Source of the DNA: JAGMDK01 sp023128695
Lineage (GTDB): Bacteria > Planctomycetota > Phycisphaerae > UBA1845 > Fen-1342
DNA length: 6,766 bases
Reading direction: 5' to 3'
NCBI GenBank assembly: GCA_030628805.1
Contig: DAOVQG010000256.1
Span: 1 to 6,766, forward strand
Shown in pieces: positions 1 to 5,349 of this stretch (within the stretch, counting starts at the first letter, position 1; each line of letters starts with the position of its first letter). A model generated the notes under the pieces. It saw only the letters and a list, made by a program, of their open reading frames with translations, was not told where the DNA came from and ran no database searches. The translations under genes were made by a program, and so were the position numbers.

Positions 1-75
1 AGGGAAGAAGCGATCGAACTCCTCGAAGGTGCGCGGATAATCGACCCCAGGAACAGGGCCCGCCATGTCTTCCAT
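1..75 (-). CDS. IS1595-family transposase, N-terminal fragment (cut by window edge)
   Basis: Reading leftward from an ATG at 75 the frame stays open to base 1 and gives about 25 residues, beginning MEDMAGPVPGVDYPRTFEEF and then DRFFP. The YPRTFEEF...FP pattern is the usual start of IS1595-family transposases, where it precedes a zinc ribbon and a DDE-type catalytic domain; both would lie outside the window. A second in-frame ATG at 66 is an equally possible start, and neither has a good Shine-Dalgarno sequence. The gene runs in the same direction as the histidine kinase and lies 84 bases beyond the kinase stop. The assignment rests on recognising a short N-terminal signature, so family membership is likely but not proven, and whether the element is intact cannot be seen. 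Confidence 0.62.
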   Translation of the reverse strand, partial: MEDMAGPVPGVDYPRTFEEFDRFFP

Positions 76-159
76 GGGAGCCCACACTACATGTTGTACG
101 TACTTGCGTCAACCGGATACCCCCTTTTTCTGAAATTGCTCTAGACGTGTGGCGGACCA
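76..159. other. Short intergenic stretch between kinase stop and transposase start
   Basis: These 84 bases would contain one end of the insertion sequence if the gene at 1-75 is a transposase. A run of five C followed by five T at 120-129 reads GGGGG-TATCCGG on the minus strand and is a possible terminal region. The other IS end is outside the window, so no inverted-repeat pair or target duplication can be confirmed. I see no convincing hairpin terminator for the kinase gene here. Confidence 0.3.
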
Positions 160-1758
160 CTATACCAGCGAAATCAGCGGGCGTTCGCGGCGTTCGGGGG
201 CGGTGGTGGGCAACTCGAGCCAGAAAGTGGCTCCCCGGCCCGGCTCGCTGTCGACGCCGATTTCCCCCCCCAACAGGTAGGTCAACTCCTTCGCGATCGC
301 CAGCCCGAGGCCGGTACCGTGGTGCTCGCGGGTGGCGGATTGATCGATCTGACGGAATTTCTCGAAGATTGACTCGTGTTGCTCGGGCGGAATGCCGGGC
401 CCCGTGTCGCGGACCGAGACCCGCACGTGCGTGTCGTCGAGACGCTGGGCCTGCAACCACACCTGCCCGCCCTCCGGCGTGAATTTGAGCGCATTCGAGA
501 GGAAGTTGAACAGGATCTGGCGCAAGCGCCCGCGGTCGGTGAAGAGGGCCGGCAGGGCGTCGCCGACCTCGAGCTGCACCTGGATTTTCTGGTTGTCCGC
601 CTGCGGCCGCATGAAGTCGAGCAGCGTGGAGCACACCTCCGGGACCTGAACGGATTCGATCCGCAGTTCCACGCGGCCCGCCTCGATCTTCGCCAGGTCG
701 AGCAGGTCGTTGATGATTTCCAGCAGGATGCGGCCCGAAATGAGGATATTTTCGGCGTAGCGCAGGGCCCGCGAGTCGCTTTGCCCGGGCGGGTCTTCCC
801 GCAGCAGCTCGGCAAACCCGATGATGCTGGTCAGCGGCGTCCGCAGCTCGTGTGAGACATTCGCCAGAAACTCGCTCTTGACGCGGTTGGCCTCGTAGAG
901 CGCGACGTTGGTCTCGGCCAGTTCGCCGAGTTTTTCGTCCAGAAGCCGGTTGGCTTTTTTCAGCTCGTCCTGCGAGTCGCGCAGCCGTTCGAGCATGGTG
1001 TTGATGTTCACCGCCAACAGCTCGAATTCGTCCCCGGTCCGCACGGTGGAGCGGACTGCCAGATCGCCGTCAGCCACGCGCAGGGCCACCGAGCGCAGCT
1101 CGTTGATCGGCGAGAGGATGAACCGCGTGGTGATGATGTAGAACACCAGAATGGCCAGGATGCCGGCCAGCGTCCCCGCCGTCACCATCAGCACGCGGTT
1201 GACCAGCGCGGACTGGCCGCTCAGCTCGGCCGGCAAGTCCACCGTGATAATTCCGGCCAACTGGTTCTCGCGATAGGAGCGGGCGCTGCGCCCCTCCGCG
1301 TGGCAGTTCAAACAGCCTTTGGTAACCCAAACCGCGTGGGCATACCGGAAACGGCGTCCGCTCTCGTTCCGCACGGTCTGGTAATAGAACTTTTTGTTGG
1401 GATGCTCACGAAACGTTTCCCGCGCGTCTTTGATGAACGAGTCGGTGACGCCCGGGCTGGGGCGGGATGTCGTGTCGCTCGGATTGGGCTCCAGGGAGAT
1501 GAACCGCGGTTGCTGCGAAAGCTTCTCGGGCAGCAGGCTGAACGTTCCGCCGTGCACGCCGGCGACTGAGTCGGGGTCCGACATCACCAGGCGGAAATGG
1601 GTCTCGGCAATGGTTTCAGCCTCGCGGAAGGGTTGCTGGAGGACGAGGGTTTCCAGCATGAACCACGGCACGGCCAACGCGGCGCCGATGATCAACAGCA
1701 CCGCGAGCCCGAACAGAAGCCGATATTTCGTGGCTAGTGAGATTCGCGCCAAGCGCAT
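160..1758 (-). CDS. Membrane sensor histidine kinase with haem-c Tll0287-like (DUF3365) sensor domain
   Basis: A 532-residue protein that should autophosphorylate in response to an extracytoplasmic signal and pass the phosphate to a response regulator. Order of parts: membrane segment at about 13-35; periplasmic Tll0287-like domain at about 40-180; second membrane segment at about 187-209; HAMP linker at about 210-262; coiled coil at about 258-295; HisKA with the H-box FLANVSHELRTPL (phosphoacceptor His303); HATPase_c with N-box (Asn422, in SNALKFTP), G1 DTGPGIP (451-457), F-box FEKFRQ and G2 GTGLGLAI (481-488). The sensor domain contains CLNCH at 149-153, a CxxCH motif of the kind that binds haem c covalently, on the side where cytochrome c maturation works. 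All kinase motifs look intact. There is no receiver domain and no adjacent response regulator, so it is an orphan in this window. The start at 1758 has a weak GGGAAG six bases upstream and places the first membrane helix directly after a basic N-terminus. The exact signal is unknown. Confidence 0.93.
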   Translation of the reverse strand: MRLARISLATKYRLLFGLAVLLIIGAALAVPWFMLETLVLQQPFREAETIAETHFRLVMSDPDSVAGVHGGTFSLLPEKLSQQPRFISLEPNPSDTTSRPSPGVTDSFIKDARETFREHPNKKFYYQTVRNESGRRFRYAHAVWVTKGCLNCHAEGRSARSYRENQLAGIITVDLPAELSGQSALVNRVLMVTAGTLAGILAILVFYIITTRFILSPINELRSVALRVADGDLAVRSTVRTGDEFELLAVNINTMLERLRDSQDELKKANRLLDEKLGELAETNVALYEANRVKSEFLANVSHELRTPLTSIIGFAELLREDPPGQSDSRALRYAENILISGRILLEIINDLLDLAKIEAGRVELRIESVQVPEVCSTLLDFMRPQADNQKIQVQLEVGDALPALFTDRGRLRQILFNFLSNALKFTPEGGQVWLQAQRLDDTHVRVSVRDTGPGIPPEQHESIFEKFRQIDQSATREHHGTGLGLAIAKELTYLLGGEIGVDSEPGRGATFWLELPTTAPERRERPLISLV

Positions 1759-1815
1759 GGAACACTTCCCGCCATGCGAAGATACCAGCGGTGATTATAT
1801 GCCGAATGCGGGGAA

Positions 1816-1899
1816 GGGTGATAAGGTGATAAGGGAGAAGCTATGCCGTTTGCGCTTCCTTATCACTTTATCACCTTATCACCTTTTCACCTTCTCACT
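1816..1899. repeat. Octamer-array inverted repeat, copy 1
   Basis: The left arm has two tandem GGTGATAA units (1817-1832) and a degenerate third. The right arm (about 1858-1899) is a run of reverse-complement units: TTATCACC twice at 1868-1883, then TTTTCACC and a degenerate unit. Bases 1817-1834 can pair with 1858-1875 with one G-U wobble; alternatively 1817-1832 pairs perfectly with 1868-1883. The space between the arms contains TATGCCG (1843-1849) followed by GCGC, also found in the copy at 2811-2907. The shared core and arms point to a dispersed element rather than chance simple sequence. Function unknown. Confidence 0.85.
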
Positions 1900-1969
1900 C
1901 CGCGGGATGGATCGCCAATCTTGCCGATATGCGGTACGCTAGTGTAGTTTGTCATAAGTTCCGCATCAT

Positions 1970-2034
1970 GGGTGGCGTGGGCGTCTCGCCCGCGGTGCCT
2001 CGATACGAAGGCGGGCGGGACGCCCGCCCCACCC
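1970..2034. repeat. GC-rich long palindrome upstream of the ATPase gene
   Basis: Two 24-base arms (1970-1993 and 2011-2034) surround a 17-base loop. They pair at 21 Watson-Crick positions plus two G-U wobbles with one mismatch. The arm cores are GGGCGTC and GACGCCC. Such palindromes, which translate to strings like SRP...GGTPAPP, are familiar as dispersed intergenic repeats in planctomycete and verrucomicrobial genomes. It lies 27 bases upstream of the ATPase ATG, so it would fall in the 5' leader if transcription starts further upstream. It could be a REP-like mobile palindrome, an mRNA structure, or both. Confidence 0.8.
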
Positions 2035-2051
2035 TGGATAGGCCGCTACGC

Positions 2052-2056
2052 TGGAG
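2052..2056 (+). promoter_or_regulatory. Shine-Dalgarno sequence fixing the ATPase start
   Basis: TGGAG lies five bases before the ATG at 2062. It supports that ATG over an in-frame ATG at 1972, because protein initiated at 1972 would begin with 30 residues translated from the palindromic repeat and unlike any ABC ATPase. Confidence 0.65.
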
Positions 2057-2061
2057 CGCGG

Positions 2062-2823
2062 ATGATCGAGATCGAAGGGCTGACCAAGGTTTTTCCCAAT
2101 CCGGACGGGACCGAGAAAACCGCCGTCAATCAGGTCAGCTTTAAGGTTCACCCCGGCGAAATCTACGGGCTGCTGGGGCCGAACGGAGCCGGGAAGACCA
2201 CTACGCTCCGGATGGTCAGCGGTTTGCTGCGGCCGACGTCCGGGACGGTGCGGATCGAGGGCCGGGATGTCACCGTTCAGCCCAAGTTTGTGAAACGACA
2301 CATCGGCTACCTCACCTCCAACACCGGCCTGTACATGCGTCTGACGCCTCTGGAGATGTTGGAGTACTTCGCGGTGCTGTACGACATCCCCCGCGAGACG
2401 GCTCGGACGCGGATCCGGCAGTTGGTCGAGTGGCTGGATATGGGCTACTACCTGAAGCTGCGCTGCGGGGCCCTGTCGACCGGGCAGAAGCAGCGGGTCA
2501 ACATCGCCCGGGCTCTGATCGCCGACCCGCCGATCCTGGTGATGGATGAGCCGACCCTGGGCCTGGACGTACTGAGCAACCGGATGATCCTCGAATTCAT
2601 CCGCACCCAGGCCGCCGCGGGCAAGGCGGTGCTGCTCTCGACGCACGCGCTGGACGAGATCGACCAGATGTGTCGGCGGATGGGACTGATCCACAACGGC
2701 CGGCTGATCGCCGAGGGCGAGCTCGACGCCCTCAAGCAGCAAACCGGTCGCCAGCGGCTAAGCGAGGTCTTCCTGGAACTGGTCGGCGCGGATCAGCCGG
2801 TGTTTACGAAGGTGATAAGGTGA
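2062..2823 (+). CDS. ABC transporter ATP-binding protein, NatA/ABC-2 type
   Basis: A 253-residue cytoplasmic ATPase that should bind and hydrolyse ATP to drive the permease encoded next. Walker A is GPNGAGKTT (39-47), the signature is LSTGQ (138-142, a variant of LSGGQ), Walker B with catalytic Glu is ILVMDEPTLGLD (158-169, Glu163), and the switch histidine is His195 in LLSTHALDE. The region where the Q-loop glutamine usually sits reads IGYLTSNTGLY without Gln, a variation also known in NatA-like proteins. The start at 2062 is chosen for its Shine-Dalgarno and because the ABC fold begins at once (MIEIEGLTKVF). The last residues, KVIR and the stop TGA, are encoded by the octamer repeat beginning at 2811, so the native C-terminus may have been replaced. 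It lies 95 bases before the permease in the same direction and probably shares its operon. Sodium export, as for Bacillus NatAB, is one possibility; the substrate is not readable. Confidence 0.93.
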   Translation: MIEIEGLTKVFPNPDGTEKTAVNQVSFKVHPGEIYGLLGPNGAGKTTTLRMVSGLLRPTSGTVRIEGRDVTVQPKFVKRHIGYLTSNTGLYMRLTPLEMLEYFAVLYDIPRETARTRIRQLVEWLDMGYYLKLRCGALSTGQKQRVNIARALIADPPILVMDEPTLGLDVLSNRMILEFIRTQAAAGKAVLLSTHALDEIDQMCRRMGLIHNGRLIAEGELDALKQQTGRQRLSEVFLELVGADQPVFTKVIR

Positions 2824-2907
2824 AAAGGTGATAAGGTGGCGATCAATGATGTGAAAAGGCGTATGCCGCGCGCCCTTATCACCTTTTCACCTTATCACTT
2901 TATCACC
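2811..2907. repeat. Octamer-array inverted repeat, copy 2, overlapping the ATPase stop
   Basis: The left arm reads GGTGATAA, GGTGAAAA, GGTGATAA (2811-2834). The right arm (2874-2907) is the reverse complement of the same octamers. Bases 2812-2836 pair perfectly with 2874-2898, a 25-base-pair stem with a 37-base loop. The loop contains TATGCCG (2862-2868) followed by GCGCGC, matching the core of copy 1 in the same orientation. The TGA at 2821-2823 inside the left arm ends the ATPase gene. Because the unit is eight bases long, a tandem array places TGA or TAA in all three forward frames. The right arm ends about 11 bases before the permease ATG, so the structure could influence its translation. 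Confidence 0.9.
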
Positions 2908-2918
2908 ATCTGTGAGCT

Positions 2919-5162
2919 ATGAGCCGCTTTTCACGCATTAATACGATCTGGCGCAAGGAGTTGACCGACACCTTGCGCGACCGCCGCACGCTGATCGCGA
3001 TGATCCTGGTGCCGATGGCGCTGTATCCGGCGATGATCCTGGGGTCGTTGCAGGGGTTTGAGCTCCAGATCAGCCGGCTCAAGCAGGAAGAATACCGGGT
3101 GGTGGTGCAGTCGGAAGAAATCGCGTTGTGGCTGCGGCACCTGATCGACACGGATCTGACCCGCCGGCCGGGGGTCGAGAGCGAGACGCCGACCGAGGAA
3201 CTGGTCGAGATGGATGAGCGCGGCGAATTGCCCGCGGAGGATACGACCGAGCTCATGACGCGGGAAGAGTCGGCGACCGAGCGGGCCCAGGCCGACGTTC
3301 GCCAACAGCCGCCCGATTACTATGTCGACGTTATTCGTGATCCGGAAATATTGAGGCAAGCGGTCACCGAGGGTAGTGCGCGCGTCGGCTTGCTGGTCAC
3401 GGATGAGTTGCCCAGCGCGGAAAGCGAGCAATCGACGCGGATCAAGGTGCTGCTTGATCAGACGGAAATCCGCAGCCAGATCGCCGCCGCCGGCCTTGAG
3501 AGCATCCTCGAACGGGCCGGCGACGCGCTCCTCCGGCAGCGTCTCGAGCGCGAGAACCTGGAGCTTGAGTTCATCACGCCGATCGCGATTATTGAGGAGA
3601 CGACCGCCAGCCCGGAGAAGGTCGGCGGGTCGATCCTCGGGCAGATCGTGCCGCTGATCCTGATCGTAATGACGATCACCGGGGCGATCTACCCCGCGAT
3701 CGATCTAACCGCCGGCGAACGCGAACGCGGCACGCTCGAAACACTAATGGTCGCGCCGGTACCGACTGTGGACCTGATCGCGGGCAAATTCATCGTCGTC
3801 GCCCTGATCGGGATGCTCAGCGCTGCGCTGAACCTGCTCTCGATCGGCGGGACGGTATTTCTCGGCGGCCTGGGAGACGTGCTGAGCCAGGGCGGCGAGG
3901 TCGTCATCCCGCTCGGTGCGCTGCCGTGGGTACTGTTGCTGCTCATTCCGTTGGCGGTCATGTTCAGCGCCATGTTGCTGGCGGTGTGCAGCTTCGCCCG
4001 CAGCTTCAAGGAAGCCCAGAACTATGTGATGCCGGTAATGGTGGCGGCGCTCATCCCCGCGGTGGTGGGCATCCTCCCCGGAACCCGGCTTGAAGGTCCC
4101 ATGCTGATCATGCCGGTGACAAATATCGTGATCCTGACGCGGGATTTGTTCACCGGGCAGTTCGAGGTGGCGGCGATCATCTGGGTCACCATGTCCACGA
4201 CGCTGTACGCCGGGGCCGCGGTCGCGGTCGCCGCTCGGCTGTTCGGGCAGGAGGCGGTGCTGTTCGCGGATTCGGGCTCGGTCAAGACGCTGTTCAAACG
4301 CCGCTTCTTCAAGCCGGCCGACCGCCCCGCGGCGGCTCAGGCGTTTCTGATGCTGGCCCTCGGGTTTTCATTGAACTTCTTTGCCCAACAGTATCTTCTG
4401 AAGACGCCGGGCGGGGTCGGGACGATCTGGTTTTGGCTGGGGCTGGCCGGGATCATGATGGTCCTGTTCGTCCTGCTCCCGTTCGGGGCGGCGGCGTATC
4501 TACGAGTTCGGATACCGTCGGCCTTCAGCCTCTCGCCGCCACCACTGAGGGCCCTCATCGCCGCGGTGTGCTTCGGGCTCTCCACGTGGATTCTGGCGAG
4601 CGCGTGGTTCGCCTTTCAGAGCACCTGGCTGCCGTTGCCGGCTGAAATGGCGGCCGAGTTCGAGAAGATCGACGCGGTGCTGGGAGAGATGAACCTGTTT
4701 TCGGTCATCGTGTTCCTGGCGCTCGTGCCGGCCGTCTGCGAAGAGCTGTTCTTCCGGGGGTACGCTCTCAGCGGTCTGCGGGGCGGGCTCGGGAAAGCGG
4801 CGGCGGTGCTGGTAGTCGCGTTGGCGTTCGGCATCCATCACCACAGCATCTTCCGGCTTATCATCACCGCCGGCCTGGGCGTGCTGTTCGGGTTGCTCGT
4901 CATTCAATACCGCTCGATCTGGCCGGCGATACTCGCCCACCTGATGCACAACGGCATCGCGGTTCTATCCGGCCGCGCGGACGGGCTCCAGCCGTTGCTC
5001 GCGCGCCTGGGCTACGTAGTCGCCGAGAACGAAGCACCCCCGGCGTTGTGGATCATCGCCGCCGCCGTGTTGACGACCATCGGGATCTTGCTATGCCTGA
5101 TGGCGCCTCGACCGCAAGCGGAAATAACGCTGGAAAGCGATGGGCCACCCAGCCGTGAATGA
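2919..5162 (+). CDS. ABC-2 permease fused to CPBP (CAAX-type) intramembrane protease
   Basis: A 747-residue membrane protein joining two families. Residues 1 to about 450 are a NatB-type ABC-2 permease: membrane helix at about 24-44, a large extracytoplasmic domain at about 46-235 with an acidic stretch (80-125), then several helices from about 239. It carries the conserved cytoplasmic segment GERERGTLETLMVAPV at about 266-281. From about 470 on it is a polytopic CPBP (Abi/CAAX) domain with all three catalytic motifs: EELFFRG (Glu608, Glu609, Arg613), FGIHH (Phe637, His641) and HLMHN (His674, Asn678). The protease half is therefore probably active. This fusion is known from planctomycetes; its substrate and the reason for coupling are not. 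The gene follows the ATPase by 95 bases occupied mainly by a hairpin repeat. The start at 2919 has only a weak GTGAG just upstream but gives the usual RINTIWRKELTDTLRDRRT beginning of the family. Confidence 0.93.
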   Translation: MSRFSRINTIWRKELTDTLRDRRTLIAMILVPMALYPAMILGSLQGFELQISRLKQEEYRVVVQSEEIALWLRHLIDTDLTRRPGVESETPTEELVEMDERGELPAEDTTELMTREESATERAQADVRQQPPDYYVDVIRDPEILRQAVTEGSARVGLLVTDELPSAESEQSTRIKVLLDQTEIRSQIAAAGLESILERAGDALLRQRLERENLELEFITPIAIIEETTASPEKVGGSILGQIVPLILIVMTITGAIYPAIDLTAGERERGTLETLMVAPVPTVDLIAGKFIVVALIGMLSAALNLLSIGGTVFLGGLGDVLSQGGEVVIPLGALPWVLLLLIPLAVMFSAMLLAVCSFARSFKEAQNYVMPVMVAALIPAVVGILPGTRLEGPMLIMPVTNIVILTRDLFTGQFEVAAIIWVTMSTTLYAGAAVAVAARLFGQEAVLFADSGSVKTLFKRRFFKPADRPAAAQAFLMLALGFSLNFFAQQYLLKTPGGVGTIWFWLGLAGIMMVLFVLLPFGAAAYLRVRIPSAFSLSPPPLRALIAAVCFGLSTWILASAWFAFQSTWLPLPAEMAAEFEKIDAVLGEMNLFSVIVFLALVPAVCEELFFRGYALSGLRGGLGKAAAVLVVALAFGIHHHSIFRLIITAGLGVLFGLLVIQYRSIWPAILAHLMHNGIAVLSGRADGLQPLLARLGYVVAENEAPPALWIIAAAVLTTIGILLCLMAPRPQAEITLESDGPPSRE

Positions 5163-5170
5163 ACAACGTG

Positions 5171-5275
5171 TGTGTGCCACTGCTCTTGAGCAGTGTCTTT
5201 TGTGTGCCACTGCTCTTGAGCAGTGTCTTTTCTGACAGGCGGTCGCCTGGGCACTGCTCAAGAGCAGTGGCACAC
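5171..5275. repeat. Tandem and inverted palindromic element after the permease gene
   Basis: Two identical 30-base direct repeats (5171-5200 and 5201-5230) are followed by an inverted copy. Bases 5202-5225 and 5252-5275 are perfect 24-base reverse complements. Each copy contains the palindrome CACTGCTCTTGAGCAGTG (two direct copies) or its AA-centred reverse complement (third copy, 5252-5269). Between the long arms lies a third perfect stem, CAGGCG-GT-CGCCTG at 5236-5249. The whole is thus a hairpin within a hairpin with one arm duplicated in tandem. It resembles dispersed non-coding palindromes of planctomycete genomes; no protein is encoded. Confidence 0.88.
5178..5231 (+). terminator. Possible tandem intrinsic terminators for the ABC operon
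   Basis: Each direct repeat contains a short stem (CACTGCTC paired with GAGCAGTG across TT) followed at once by TCTTTT, at 5178-5201 and again at 5208-5231. This resembles a Rho-independent terminator for rightward transcription, starting 15 bases after the permease stop. The stem is only eight base pairs, fewer once a sterically possible loop is allowed, and the U tract is interrupted by C, so strength is uncertain. Confidence 0.4.
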
Positions 5276-5279
5276 GGAT

Positions 5280-5339
5280 GGGTGCCCCACCTCGTCCTTC
5301 TGCCTGACAAGCAGGCAGAATGAACGGGATGGGGCACCC
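5280..5339. repeat. Nested hairpin between convergent genes
   Basis: Outer arms 5280-5291 (GGGTGCCCCACC) and 5328-5339 pair at 11 of 12 positions, and the remaining C-A pair is a mismatch. Inside, TTCTGCCTG (5298-5306) pairs perfectly with CAGGCAGAA (5312-5320) across a five-base loop. It ends ten bases before the stop codon of the minus-strand repeat-protein gene. It could act as a bidirectional transcription or mRNA-stability barrier, or be another dispersed palindrome; there is no U tract on either side to make it a classical terminator. Confidence 0.7.
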
Positions 5340-5349
5340 ACGCGGGCAG

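Larger units (their letters stand above)
1759..2061. other. Divergent intergenic region with two hairpin elements
   Basis: This 303-base gap separates the leftward kinase gene from the rightward ATPase gene, so promoters for both should lie here. It holds an octamer-array hairpin (about 1816-1899) and a GC-rich palindrome (1970-2034). Between them, TTGCCG at 1921-1926 followed 18 bases later by TAGTTT is a weak sigma-70-like pair for the ATPase side, too poor a match to call a promoter. No tRNA or plausible small gene was seen; reading frames across the repeats are by-products of their sequence. Confidence 0.6.

Noticed and set aside
376..855. 159-codon plus-strand frame opposite the kinase catalytic region
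   Set aside because: It is the antisense shadow of the HisKA/HATPase coding sequence, whose motifs are intact on the minus strand.
1816..1899. CRISPR or simple microsatellite
   Set aside because: There are no spacers, the units are only eight bases, and the inverted arms with a core shared with 2811-2907 indicate a structured element.
1972..2061. N-terminal extension of the ATPase from an in-frame ATG at 1972
   Set aside because: The 30 extra residues are translated from the GC-rich palindrome, and a Shine-Dalgarno precedes the ATG at 2062 where the ABC fold begins.
1966..2742. 258-codon minus-strand reading frame opposite the ATPase
   Set aside because: It is a GC-rich shadow of the clear ABC ATPase frame, with no recognisable domain.
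5171..5230. Short CRISPR-like array
   Set aside because: The two 30-base units abut with no spacer and are internally palindromic; no cas gene is present.
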